50,560 bases of DNA from contig NZ_AUMJ01000046.1 in the NCBI RefSeq assembly GCF_000430625.1, positions 1-50,560 of the forward strand, read 5' to 3'. Positions 25,835 through 34,345 of the stretch are shown here, piece by piece; the stretch's first letter is position 1; each line of letters begins with the position of its first letter. The stretch is from Aneurinibacillus terranovensis DSM 18919 (GTDB taxonomy: Bacteria; Bacillota; Bacilli; Aneurinibacillales; Aneurinibacillaceae). The translations under genes and the position numbers were made by a program. The notes below the pieces were generated by a model, which was not told the origin of the DNA, ran no database searches, and was given only the letters and a program-made list of their open reading frames with translations.

Positions 25835-27061
25835 TTAAACTTCTGTCACTCCCTGAGGTGTGAATAACTTATGCAATACGAGCGTAACTGCACCTACTGC
25901 TATCGCATGAGGACCAAGTTCGGATTTCACGATGGTAACCGATTTTGCCGGAACCGCAAGCGAACGATGCTCTACCGTTTCTTTCAGCGGCTGCAACACG
26001 AAATCACCCGCACGTGAAACTCCCCCGCTTAAAATAATACGCGACGGATTAAACGTATTGATCAGGTTGGCAATCCCAATTCCGAGGTATCGGCCGGTAT
26101 CGGCAAGCACTTCTATCGCTACCGTATCTCCCTGTGCAGCAGCGTTCGCCACCATTTCACCTGTTATCGCATCCAGGTCACCCTTTACATACTCTTCCAC
26201 CACCGTTTGTTTGCCGATGCGAATCGCCTTCTGTATCCGCTTAACGATAGCAGGACCTGACGTCAGAGTTTCCAGACAACCATAGTTTCCACAGCTGCAT
26301 TTAGGCCCGTGGATATCAATCGTCGTATGGCCGATTTCTCCTGCGGTATAGGATGCGCCGTGGTACAGATGGTGGTCAAGAATGATGCCTGCTCCGACCC
26401 CTGTGCCGACATTTACGCAAATAAAATTGGCGATTCCCTGTCCCTGTCCAAACCAGCTCTCGCCGAGCGCAATCGCACGTACATCATTTTCGATTTCAAC
26501 CGGGAGCATAAATTCTTTTTCTAGCTCCGTTTTCACAGGGATGTTGGCCAGATTCAAATTCGGGGCAAAAATAGAGATCCCTTTCTCAGGGTCAACCAAC
26601 CCATGCATCCCGATGCCGATGCCAACAAACGATTGTACGGGATTTTTGGTGCCCTCGATCGCGGAATGGATGCTTTTTTTCAAAAGCCCTACGTATCCTT
26701 CCACGTCAACTCCGGCCGGAACTTTCGTCTCGGTATAATACACAACATGTCCGTCGAGGGTAGCAATAACGGCGTTTATTTTTTTGGCGCCCGCATACAC
26801 CCCAATAATATAAAAGGCGGAGGAATTGATGCGCAGCATGATCGGCTTACGCCCACCAGTAGATTCTCCGAGATTACTTTCGACAACAAGCCCCGACTCA
26901 AGAAGTTCCCCAACAATGTTGGTTACCGTAGGCGCGGTAAGACGGGTGATTTTAGCGATTTCAGCGCGCGAAATCGGCCCATGAAGCCGTATTACATTAA
27001 GAATAGTTGACTTGTTCATGGATTTCATCCACTGGAAACTTCCAACCTGGATTTGTGTCAT
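25835..27061 (-). CDS. ROK-family transcriptional repressor (XylR/NagC type)
   Basis: A 408-residue ROK repressor. The N-terminal winged helix (ILNVIRLHGPISRAEIAKITRLTAPTVTNIVGELLESGLV) is joined to a sugar-kinase-like domain with VNVGTGVGAG and the zinc site CSCGNYGCLET. It probably represses the gal/symporter genes and is released by a sugar or sugar phosphate. A perfect palindrome before galT is a good operator candidate. ATG 27061 follows GGAGGA; the gene is 30 bases after the M24 gene and shares its transcript. Confidence 0.9.
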   Translation of the reverse strand: MTQIQVGSFQWMKSMNKSTILNVIRLHGPISRAEIAKITRLTAPTVTNIVGELLESGLVVESNLGESTGGRKPIMLRINSSAFYIIGVYAGAKKINAVIATLDGHVVYYTETKVPAGVDVEGYVGLLKKSIHSAIEGTKNPVQSFVGIGIGMHGLVDPEKGISIFAPNLNLANIPVKTELEKEFMLPVEIENDVRAIALGESWFGQGQGIANFICVNVGTGVGAGIILDHHLYHGASYTAGEIGHTTIDIHGPKCSCGNYGCLETLTSGPAIVKRIQKAIRIGKQTVVEEYVKGDLDAITGEMVANAAAQGDTVAIEVLADTGRYLGIGIANLINTFNPSRIILSGGVSRAGDFVLQPLKETVEHRSLAVPAKSVTIVKSELGPHAIAVGAVTLVLHKLFTPQGVTEV

Positions 27062-27091
27062 GTTTGATTCCTCCAGCCTCTCAATCTTCTG

Positions 27092-28207
27092 CTACCTGAC
27101 GAGAATCCCCGGCCTCTTGTATAGTTGGCCGTTCTCTTCAAGAATAATGTACTCCCATTCTCCGGTGTGGGTCATAAATTCATTTCCGTCTTCCAATACA
27201 AGGATGGTATCCTCTGATTTAATTCCCCTGATGGCAGGATTCCAAGCAAACGCCTGATGCAGTTGAACCACCCCTTCACTTGCAGGTGTAGCGAGAAATT
27301 CTCGCGATTCATAGCCCGTTGGACCGCCCTGATGCAAATAGCGCCAGTCTTCCGCATAGCCAACTTCAGCATACGTTTCAATTCCTCTTTGAAACACGTC
27401 TTTAATCAGCACACCGGGACGGGTCGCAAGATTCATCGCTAAATCGATGCGGGAGACTTTGCGGCTGTTTTCTTGGATTTCAGCCGGAAGCGGGCCAAAA
27501 TGAACAAAGCGTGTGGCATTCGCCACCAGCCCCCACTTCTCCGCACAAAGCACAAGCATGACATAATTGGACAGTTTCTTGTCCGTTGGAATCGGATGAC
27601 GGTATTTAAAAATTCTCTCGTCCGTTGCCACCAAGATAACCTGCGGATTAATTCCTTGCGGCAGAATTTTCGAAGCCAGGAGGCTCCGGATCTCATATTC
27701 CGTCATCCCCGGCTCAATCTCCCGGCCTGTCGCTTCAATTGCCTTTGCGGCAGCTAGAGATAGCCGGCGATAGCGATTCATTTCGTCATCGGATAATACA
27801 TACGACAATTCTGCCAGTTTCCGGCTGATATCGATTCCGCCGGTAAGCCCGGTGACAAGTACGGGAGGCACATCCGTGCCGATCACTTTTCCGCCGCATA
27901 ACGTGTGGATCACGGATCCAGTCCCGTCCACCCACTCTGAAGCGGCCATTTCAAATTCGAGGCCTGTCAGCTCCTCCTCTGCAACGCGGGCGGCTTCCAT
28001 TTTTGTGGTAATACAATATACAGTATCTTTCGTGACAAGCAGGTCAGCCACTCCATTTTCCGTAGTATTGACAATGCAGTTAACCTGACCATCGGTAAGC
28101 CATGAAAAACTCCGCCGTTTGCGGAGCAGCACACCGTCGAGCTGCTCTTCGCCCATAAGAATGCGAACTTTTTCAATACGCTGATTTACGTTCGCCAGTG
28201 CTGCCAT
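27092..28207 (-). CDS. M24 (pita-bread) peptidase-like protein, metal site degenerate
   Basis: A 371-residue protein with an N-terminal creatinase-like domain and a C-terminal M24 domain. Active family members bind two metals with D, D, H, E, E. Here the usual aspartate-bearing strand reads LVLCAEKWGLVANATRF with no aspartate, while HQGGPTGYESREF and LEDGNEFMTH remain. It is therefore probably not a working metallopeptidase and may bind a small molecule. It is embedded between galE and the ROK regulator, with ribosome site GGGGAGAGGG. Its role in sugar use is unknown. Confidence 0.82.
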   Translation of the reverse strand: MAALANVNQRIEKVRILMGEEQLDGVLLRKRRSFSWLTDGQVNCIVNTTENGVADLLVTKDTVYCITTKMEAARVAEEELTGLEFEMAASEWVDGTGSVIHTLCGGKVIGTDVPPVLVTGLTGGIDISRKLAELSYVLSDDEMNRYRRLSLAAAKAIEATGREIEPGMTEYEIRSLLASKILPQGINPQVILVATDERIFKYRHPIPTDKKLSNYVMLVLCAEKWGLVANATRFVHFGPLPAEIQENSRKVSRIDLAMNLATRPGVLIKDVFQRGIETYAEVGYAEDWRYLHQGGPTGYESREFLATPASEGVVQLHQAFAWNPAIRGIKSEDTILVLEDGNEFMTHTGEWEYIILEENGQLYKRPGILVR

Positions 28208-28233
28208 TCCCTCTCCCCCTATATTCTCAGATG

Positions 28234-29223
28234 CTATTCTTTCGCGTAACCGTGCGGGTGGTGCTTATGCCAATTCCAGGCGCTCTCAATAATTTCGTCC
28301 AAGCTGTTATACCGCTGCTTCCATTCAAGTTCCGCCTGCGCCTTCTCATAGGCAGCAATCAATACGGCCGGATCTCCAGCACGCCGTTCGGATACTACCG
28401 CCGGTATTGGATGACCTGTTACCCTGCGGGCCGTATCGATCACTTGCTTGACAGAAAAGCCGGTGCCGTTTCCAAGATTGTAAATGCCGCTTTCCTTTGT
28501 TCGGCGCAGCCGTTCAAGTGCGAGCCAGTGCGCGTTTGCCAGGTCCATAACATGGATGTAGTCGCGGATGCACGTTCCGTCTTCTGTAGGATAGTCATCT
28601 CCGAAGACCGCAATCGATTCCCGCTGCCCGAGCGCAACCTGAAGAATAATCGGAATTAAGTGGCTTTCTGGCGTATGGTCTTCCCCGATATGCCCATCGG
28701 GGTGAGCGCCGGCGACATTGAAATAACGGAGCGCTATACTTTTCAATCCGTAAGCCACATCGCACCATTTGAGCATTTTTTCAATCGCAAGTTTGGTTTC
28801 CCCGTAAGGACTCGTAGGCTCTGTCGGATCCGTCTCCATGATCGGCACTCGTTTCGGTTCCCCATATGTGGCTGCGGTGGAAGAAAAGACAATGTTTTTC
28901 ACGTTGTATTCCACCATTTTGGTCAGCAGGGTATGAGCGGCAATCACATTATTATCGTAATATTTTAGCGGCACCTGCACGCTTTCTCCAACAAGCGAAT
29001 CCGCGGCAAAGTGAATCACCGCTTCAATTTCATTTTCCTGGAAGATGCGGTCGAGAAGCTCCCGTTTTCGAATGTCTCCGTCATAAAATGTTGGTGCCAG
29101 CACCGCCTGCTCATGGCCTTTCTGCAGGTTGTCAACTACGATCACATCCTCCCTACGTGAAAGCAATTCCGCAACCGTATGACTGCCTATGTAACCGGCA
29201 CCACCTGTAACTAGAATTGACAT
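28234..29223 (-). CDS. galE: UDP-glucose 4-epimerase
   Basis: A 329-residue short-chain dehydrogenase-type epimerase that interconverts UDP-galactose and UDP-glucose with bound NAD. NAD motif TGGAGYIGSH (residues 6-15), SSTAATYG, catalytic YGETK (Y-x3-K) and the RYFNVAGAHPDG block are present. ATG 29223 overlaps the galK end by 13 bases, indicating coupled translation. Full length. Confidence 0.97.
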   Translation of the reverse strand: MSILVTGGAGYIGSHTVAELLSRREDVIVVDNLQKGHEQAVLAPTFYDGDIRKRELLDRIFQENEIEAVIHFAADSLVGESVQVPLKYYDNNVIAAHTLLTKMVEYNVKNIVFSSTAATYGEPKRVPIMETDPTEPTSPYGETKLAIEKMLKWCDVAYGLKSIALRYFNVAGAHPDGHIGEDHTPESHLIPIILQVALGQRESIAVFGDDYPTEDGTCIRDYIHVMDLANAHWLALERLRRTKESGIYNLGNGTGFSVKQVIDTARRVTGHPIPAVVSERRAGDPAVLIAAYEKAQAELEWKQRYNSLDEIIESAWNWHKHHPHGYAKE

Positions 29224-30398
29224 ATTTCCACCTCTTTTATCTCACGGGCACCGGCACCTACATCACACGTGTAAAAGGTTGGTGTCAGCCCTGTTTTCGT
29301 TTTATATTGCACAGTCACTGTCTGTTTAAAATGATCAATCGATTCGCGATGAACCAGACTTACCGTACATCCTCCGAAACCGGCGCCCGTCATTCGGGTT
29401 CCAATACAGCCTTCGATTTGCCGCTGACTATCGAAGAGAACGTCCAGGTGCGCACCCGTTACTTCAAACAAATCCCTCAGCGAGATATGGGACTGCTTCA
29501 TTCGTTCGCCGAATTCAATTAAATCCCCATTCTGAAGTGCCTCCATGGAAGAGAGAACGCGCGCGTTTTCCGTTACGACATGCTCTACACGGCGGCGTAT
29601 CGTCTCATCCGTAATGTGATGCTGCACTTTTCGCCATGTTTCTATGGAAATGTCCCCTAGAGAGGCGGCATCGGTATACGGCAGGATGGCGGCAAACCCC
29701 GCTTCGCATTCCGAACGGCGTTCATTATATTTGGAGTCGGCAAGGCCGCGCCGTTTATTTGAATTAGTAATCACCAGATTGTACACGCCCAGTTCGAGCG
29801 GAACATAACGATACTGGAGCGTATCACACTTTAAGAGCATTGCCTGTCCCATTCGGCCCATGCCGACCGCAAACTGGTCCATAATCCCACAGTTCACACC
29901 AATAAACGTGTTTTCCGCCCGTTGAGCCATCTTCACCAGTTCAACCGTCGGGATTTCTGCCTGTTCGATTGAAGCGAGCGCGACCCCTGTAACCAATTCA
30001 ATGGAAGCGGAGGAGGATAATCCGGCACCGTTCGGTATGTTGCCGTGGAACAGCATGTCAGCCCCGTTTAAACCGATGCCCCGTTCAATAAACTGGCGAG
30101 CCATTCCTTTCGGATAGTTGGTCCAGTCATCCTCCGTACGATAAACTAAATCGTTTACAAAACATTCTGTACGAGTGGAAAAGCCTGTGGAAGCAAAGCG
30201 AAACAAACCGTCCCGGCGCGCTCGGGCAAACGCCCATGTTCCATAGGACAGCGCGGCCGGGAATACATAGCCGCCCGTGTAATCCGTGTGCTCGCCGATT
30301 AGATTCACTCGTCCCGGTGCAAAAAACAAACGGATCTCTTCGCCTGATGTATCAAATATATTATGAAACTCATGAAGCCATTTAGTATAGTCTTTCAT
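29211..30398 (-). CDS. galK: Galactokinase
   Basis: A 395-residue GHMP kinase that phosphorylates galactose at C1. Substrate signature RVNLIGEHTDYTGGYVFPAAL (residues about 30-50), ATP loop GAGLSSSASIE, and C-terminal MTGAGFGGCTVSLV. It begins two bases after the galT stop, with its ribosome site GGGGA inside galT. Committed enzyme of the Leloir pathway here. Confidence 0.97.
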   Translation of the reverse strand: MKDYTKWLHEFHNIFDTSGEEIRLFFAPGRVNLIGEHTDYTGGYVFPAALSYGTWAFARARRDGLFRFASTGFSTRTECFVNDLVYRTEDDWTNYPKGMARQFIERGIGLNGADMLFHGNIPNGAGLSSSASIELVTGVALASIEQAEIPTVELVKMAQRAENTFIGVNCGIMDQFAVGMGRMGQAMLLKCDTLQYRYVPLELGVYNLVITNSNKRRGLADSKYNERRSECEAGFAAILPYTDAASLGDISIETWRKVQHHITDETIRRRVEHVVTENARVLSSMEALQNGDLIEFGERMKQSHISLRDLFEVTGAHLDVLFDSQRQIEGCIGTRMTGAGFGGCTVSLVHRESIDHFKQTVTVQYKTKTGLTPTFYTCDVGAGAREIKEVEICQF

Positions 30399-30400
30399 AG

Positions 30401-31381
30401 TTAATCCCCGACCTTATTTTTTAAATATCGCTGGTACGCTTCGCGAAGTTTCGCGGATGTTTGCTCTACCGCTTTCGGATTACAGGCGGCCCATGCACCC
30501 GTTTCCGAGGAAGCGTTGTATTTAATTTTATTGGCTTCACGCAGCGGTGGATAAAACTCAATATGGAAGTGGTAATAATCGTCCACATCTTCACTGTTCA
30601 CTGGCCGCTGGTGGAGAACCATCATATACGGAAACAGGCGGTCAAACAGAGTATCCATAGCGCCTGTCATTACCTTTAACATTTCCGCAAGGCTTTTTTT
30701 TTCTTCCATTGTAAAGTCCGGCAAAGCTGTTTTATGATTTTTACTAACGATAAACAAGCCGTAGGGATAATCGGTAAAGAACGGAATGTAGGCAATGAAA
30801 TGTTCGTTTTCAAAAATCACGCGCTGCTTGAAATTCTGCTCTTCCCGGTTCATGTCGCAAATCAGGCAGTGTCCAGTTTGGTCGTGGTGGTTCTTACAGT
30901 TTGTAAGCTCAGTGCGAATTTTTAGCGGCATCTGCGAATACGCATAAATCTGGCCGTGCGGATGCGGCATCGTTACCCCGCATTCTTCTCCACGATTTTC
31001 GAAAATCATAATATATTTATTTTTCGGATCTCTACGCAACTCATTGAAGCGTTCCGTCCATAAATTTATCAATTGTTCAATATGCGGAACAGAAAGTTCG
31101 GGAAGTGTTGCTGTATGATTCGGAGAATACAGGATGACCTCGCATTTCCCGTACGATTTTTTTGTCCGGTATAGGTCGGACCCCACCTCGTCGGGTTCCG
31201 GAGGTTCGGGCATTAACGCGGGAAAGTCATTATCATATTTATACACCGTATAATCGTCCGGAACTTTTCCGGAGCCGGGGCAAAAGGGGCAAAAATCCTT
31301 TGGCATCGTCGGCCGGTTCGTCCGGTGGGAAGCAACCATGGTCCAATCATCCAGTAATGGATTATAGCGTAATTCAGCCAA
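30401..31381 (-). CDS. galT: Galactose-1-phosphate uridylyltransferase
   Basis: A 326-residue HIT-type transferase that exchanges UMP between UDP-glucose and galactose 1-phosphate. Zinc motif CPFCPGSG (residues 32-39) and active-site histidine triad MPHPHGQIYAY with the nucleophilic second His. This is the short galT1 type, not the long Bacillus subtilis type. The start is TTG 31381 after AAGGAGGGA. It is the first gene of galT-galK-galE-M24-ROK, and a perfect palindrome lies 86 bases upstream. Confidence 0.96.
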   Translation of the reverse strand: MAELRYNPLLDDWTMVASHRTNRPTMPKDFCPFCPGSGKVPDDYTVYKYDNDFPALMPEPPEPDEVGSDLYRTKKSYGKCEVILYSPNHTATLPELSVPHIEQLINLWTERFNELRRDPKNKYIMIFENRGEECGVTMPHPHGQIYAYSQMPLKIRTELTNCKNHHDQTGHCLICDMNREEQNFKQRVIFENEHFIAYIPFFTDYPYGLFIVSKNHKTALPDFTMEEKKSLAEMLKVMTGAMDTLFDRLFPYMMVLHQRPVNSEDVDDYYHFHIEFYPPLREANKIKYNASSETGAWAACNPKAVEQTSAKLREAYQRYLKNKVGD

Positions 31382-31466
31382 CTTTCTCCCTCCTTACTTT
31401 TTGCTGGATAGCTATACCACAATGGGTGACACCACGTGTGTCACTGCATGCTACCAGCTTGCATCT

Positions 31467-31493
31467 AACTTAATTAAATAAATTAATTAAGTT
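31467..31493 (-). promoter_or_regulatory. Palindrome before galT, candidate ROK-repressor operator
   Basis: AACTTAATTAA and TTAATTAAGTT are perfect inverted copies around ATAAA. The AT-rich 27-base site resembles operators of XylR-like ROK repressors and lies in the galU-galT gap. A second palindrome, GTGACAC..GTGTCAC (about 31424-31440), lies nearer the gene. Confidence 0.6.
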
Positions 31494-31535
31494 AATCATA
31501 CTCTCCCCTATTTTTTTTTGCAATCTTTTTTTCGC

Positions 31536-32408
31536 TTAATTCCTCAACTTTTCAGCCTGCTTACACAAATATGCTTTAAAAAGCGGGCCTATGTCCTCAC
31601 GTTCTAAAGCAAACTCGACGGTTGCCTTAAGGAATCCAAGTTTATTACCGGCATCATAGCGGGTTCCGTTGAATTGATAGCCCAGCAGCTTGTTCTGTTC
31701 TGCCAGCCGGTTCAGCGCATAGGACAAATCCAGCTCTATTCCCTGCTCACAGGGCGCTTCTTTTAAAAGTTCAAATACTTCGGGTTCAAATATATAGCGG
31801 CCAATAATCGCACGGTTGGTTGGCGGGTTTTCTTTCGGTTTTTCTACTACATAAGAAATATCATACAGCCGTTCGATCTTTTTCTCCCCTGCAATAATTC
31901 CGTAGTTTCTCGTCTCCTCCGGTTCTACCTCCTGCACCGCCACCAGCGATTTTTCCTCTTTCTCGTACAGTTCAAGCATCTGCTTCAAACACGGGGTGTC
32001 CCCTTTTATCAAATCATCGCCCAGCAGTACAGCAAATGGTTCGCCACAAATAAACGGCCGCGCACAGGCAATGGCGTCTCCAAGACCCAACGGTTCGCGC
32101 TGGCGAATGTAAAAAACATTGGCGAGATGGGAAATGTTTTCTACCACTTCAAGCTGACTCTCATTTCCTTTATTCCGGAGATTGGTCTCAAGTTCAAAGC
32201 TTTTATCAAAATGGTCCTCAATCGCCCGCTTATTGCGGCCGGTGACAATCATAATATCTTCAATCCCCGATGCGACTGCTTCCTCCACGATGTACTGGAT
32301 AACAGGTTTGTCAACAATCGGGAGCATTTCCTTCGGCTGCGCTTTCGTTGCCGGGAGAAAACGGGTTCCCAGTCCGGCGGCAGGGATCACAGCTTTTTTA
32401 ATTTTCAT
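31536..32408 (-). CDS. galU: UTP-glucose-1-phosphate uridylyltransferase
   Basis: A 290-residue nucleotidyltransferase making UDP-glucose from glucose 1-phosphate and UTP. Signature PAAGLGTRFLPATKAQPKEM (residues 8-27), VDKPVIQYIVEEA, and ILLGDDL-like VLLGDDLIKG. I start at ATG 32408 (MKIKKAVIPAAG) after GGAGAG, not at the longer frame's ATG 32438. It provides the UDP-glucose that GalT consumes, as well as precursors for envelope glycans. It precedes galT but is separated by the palindrome, so the galT transcript probably has its own promoter. Confidence 0.96.
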   Translation of the reverse strand: MKIKKAVIPAAGLGTRFLPATKAQPKEMLPIVDKPVIQYIVEEAVASGIEDIMIVTGRNKRAIEDHFDKSFELETNLRNKGNESQLEVVENISHLANVFYIRQREPLGLGDAIACARPFICGEPFAVLLGDDLIKGDTPCLKQMLELYEKEEKSLVAVQEVEPEETRNYGIIAGEKKIERLYDISYVVEKPKENPPTNRAIIGRYIFEPEVFELLKEAPCEQGIELDLSYALNRLAEQNKLLGYQFNGTRYDAGNKLGFLKATVEFALEREDIGPLFKAYLCKQAEKLRN

Positions 32409-32439
32409 TTCACACTCTCCTTTCATTGGTAAAGACACA

Positions 32440-32472
32440 GTAAAGGGGACGAGTGCGACTCGTCTCCTTTAC
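32440..32472. repeat. 15-bp hairpin in the galU leader
   Basis: GTAAAGGGGACGAGT (32440-32454) pairs with ACTCGTCTCCTTTAC (32458-32472), one G-U pair, three-base loop. It sits 32-64 bases upstream of galU with no T-run, so it is not a simple terminator; it may be an operator or an RNA stem in the leader. Confidence 0.5.
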
Positions 32473-32569
32473 GATACAAATTGGATGCCCGGTTGTCAAT
32501 CCATTGTAATTTCAATCAGTAATAAGTGATTTAATTTCATCTGCCAACGTTTTTTCTGTGACCGGCCCT

Positions 32570-32770
32570 TCAAGGAAATGGAAGATAAGAAAAGGGAGAG
32601 GGCTCTCCGGCCGAATTTCGATAGGCATCCCACATCGCAAATGTATAGAGACACGGGTAGAACATCTGCCATTGATAATCTGTTACACGAATTGCGGATT
32701 GAATATCCCCATAGAAGCTTGCAACGATGGCTCTATTCAGATTGGCTCGAACATTGATCAGAAATTCTAA
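32570..32770 (-). other. Unrecognised coding-like remnant
   Basis: A minus-strand frame reads VRANLNRAIVASFYGDIQ and then YQWQMFYPCLYTFAMWDAYR, which looks like real protein, but there is no ribosome site or matching start. It lies between galU and a broken DUF3231-like gene. Probably the tail of a lost gene; no family assigned. Confidence 0.3.
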
Positions 32771-32845
32771 AAAAATAAACACAAAACCCTTTACATATCT
32801 TCCATTCAAAATTTGTCAAAACCGGGCAGGGCAATACTCCAGAGA

Positions 32846-33091
32846 AGGCTTTCCATAACTTTTTACGGTCGGGTGCAAGCGGAATCTGCTCCATCCACCC
32901 GTTTTCGATCATGACCACCAAAAGAACAATTTCTGTCAACAGTCGGTATAGGAAGCGGCAATATCATTTCTGAGACTGATACCGATAAACACCCTATAAT
33001 TTTCTAATTCAACTGCGTTTAAAGGCCTGCGATCTTCAAACAAAGGAAGTCCGGATAAAAAACTTTGCTTTTCAACAAACGCGACTCCGTC
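32846..33091 (-). pseudogene. Frameshifted fragment of a DUF3231/CotF-like gene
   Basis: One minus-strand frame (33091 to about 32940) reads VAFVEKQSFLSGLPLFEDRR, then ISLRNDIAASYT. The next frame continues LTEIVLLVVMIENGWMEQ and then IPLAPDRKKL. Together they match the last domain of ferritin-like DUF3231 proteins (R-D-hydrophobic-A-x2-Y-T near the start and GW-EQPP-APDR at the end), joined only by a frameshift near 32940. The 5' part is missing: the frame stops at a TGA within the hairpin repeat at 33086-33130. Confidence 0.55.
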
Positions 33092-33130
33092 TCACTTTAT
33101 AGTTTTAAAGTGGTTACGGGCTATTTTTCA
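33086..33130 (+). repeat. Dispersed hairpin repeat, copy C
   Basis: CACTTT (33093-33098) pairs with AAAGTG (33107-33112), flanked by CCG and ACGG, followed by GGGCTATTTTT. It shares AGTGGTTACGGGCTATTTTT with the hairpin in the 5115-5270 element (AGTGATTACGGGCTATTTTT) and, partly, with 10715-10750. Here it truncates the DUF3231-like remnant. Confidence 0.5.
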
Positions 33131-33143
33131 TAGTTTCGCGCGG

Positions 33144-34256
33144 TTAGAAAAGCGCGATCTCGGTATCTTTATCAAACAGATGAATTTTGTTCATATCGAG
33201 CGCGAGCGTGATTTTCGCGCCTGAACGAAGGCTGGAACGGGCATCCACGCGCGCCGTCAGCAGCTTCTCGCTACCGAATGCCGTAAAATACAGGTACATC
33301 TCTGACCCCATGTTTTCCGCTACCTCGATAACAGCTTCAAAGGTGCTGTTAGGGGAAGCCTCGATAAACAGCGGTTCATCATGGATATCTTCGGGACGGA
33401 TGCCAAGGACGACAGCTTTGCCAACATAACCCGCATCCCGCACTTTTTTGGCGAGCCCGCCCGGGATGACAACATGCGATTGCGGTGTAGAAATAACGAT
33501 TTCTCCATTTTCTTCTTTAAGGATACCATTGATAAAGTTCATGGCCGGAGAACCGATAAATCCCGCAACAAACATATTCTTCGGGTGGTCATAAATTTCG
33601 GACGGCGTAGCCACCTGCTGAATGACTCCACCTTTCATAACGACAATTCGATCACCCATCGTCATAGCTTCCGTTTGATCGTGGGTTACATAAATCGTAG
33701 TGGTTTCTAAACGCTTTTGAAGCTTGCCGATCTCTGTTCTCATCTGCACTCGCAGTTTGGCATCCAGATTGGAAAGAGGTTCATCCATCAGGAAAACCTG
33801 CGGTTCCCGCACGATGGCACGGCCGAGCGCCACCCGCTGCCGCTGCCCGCCGGAAAGGGCCTTCGGTTTGCGGTCGAGCAAATGCTCCAGGTCAAGGATA
33901 CGCGCCGCATCCCGGACGCGTTTATCAATTTCACTTTTGCTTACTTTACGCAGTTTTAAACCAAACGCCATGTTTTCGTAAACATTCATATGCGGGTATA
34001 ATGCGTAGCTCTGAAATACCATCGCTATGTCGCGGTCCTTCGGCGCCACATCATTGACCCGGCGATCCCCAATATACAAATCACCCCCGGAAATTTCTTC
34101 AAGCCCGGCGATCATTCGCAGTGTCGTGGATTTTCCGCAGCCGGACGGTCCGACAAGTACAATAAATTCTTTATCTTTAATTTCCAGATTAAGGTCATCT
34201 ACAACGGCTACATCACCGTAGTGTTTATTAATATTCTTCAGACTTAACCCTGCCAT
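33144..34256 (-). CDS. msmX: Sugar ABC transporter ATPase (MsmX/UgpC family)
   Basis: A 370-residue ATPase that energises carbohydrate ABC importers. Walker A GPSGCGKST, Q-loop FQSYALYPHM, signature LSGGQRQRVALGRAIV, Walker B VFLMDEPLSNLDAKLR, and a C-terminal regulatory OB domain (GIRPEDIH). No permease or binding-protein genes are near, which fits MsmX as a shared ATPase for several sugar importers. Ribosome site GAGGAGG. A cre site upstream suggests CcpA control. Confidence 0.93.
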   Translation of the reverse strand: MAGLSLKNINKHYGDVAVVDDLNLEIKDKEFIVLVGPSGCGKSTTLRMIAGLEEISGGDLYIGDRRVNDVAPKDRDIAMVFQSYALYPHMNVYENMAFGLKLRKVSKSEIDKRVRDAARILDLEHLLDRKPKALSGGQRQRVALGRAIVREPQVFLMDEPLSNLDAKLRVQMRTEIGKLQKRLETTTIYVTHDQTEAMTMGDRIVVMKGGVIQQVATPSEIYDHPKNMFVAGFIGSPAMNFINGILKEENGEIVISTPQSHVVIPGGLAKKVRDAGYVGKAVVLGIRPEDIHDEPLFIEASPNSTFEAVIEVAENMGSEMYLYFTAFGSEKLLTARVDARSSLRSGAKITLALDMNKIHLFDKDTEIALF

Positions 34257-34288
34257 AAAGGAAACCTCCTCGGATGCTTTTTTTATAG

Positions 34289-34302
34289 TGTAAGCGTAAT
34301 CA
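34289..34302 (-). promoter_or_regulatory. Candidate cre site (CcpA) before msmX
   Basis: TGTAAGCGTAATCA fits the TGNNARCGNWWWCA cre pattern at every defined position. It lies 33 bases upstream of the msmX start, where CcpA with P-Ser-HPr would repress when glucose is available. Confidence 0.7.
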
Positions 34303-34345
34303 GAGCAGGAAACCAGTGGGCATCCTATACAAAAAAGACAGGAAC

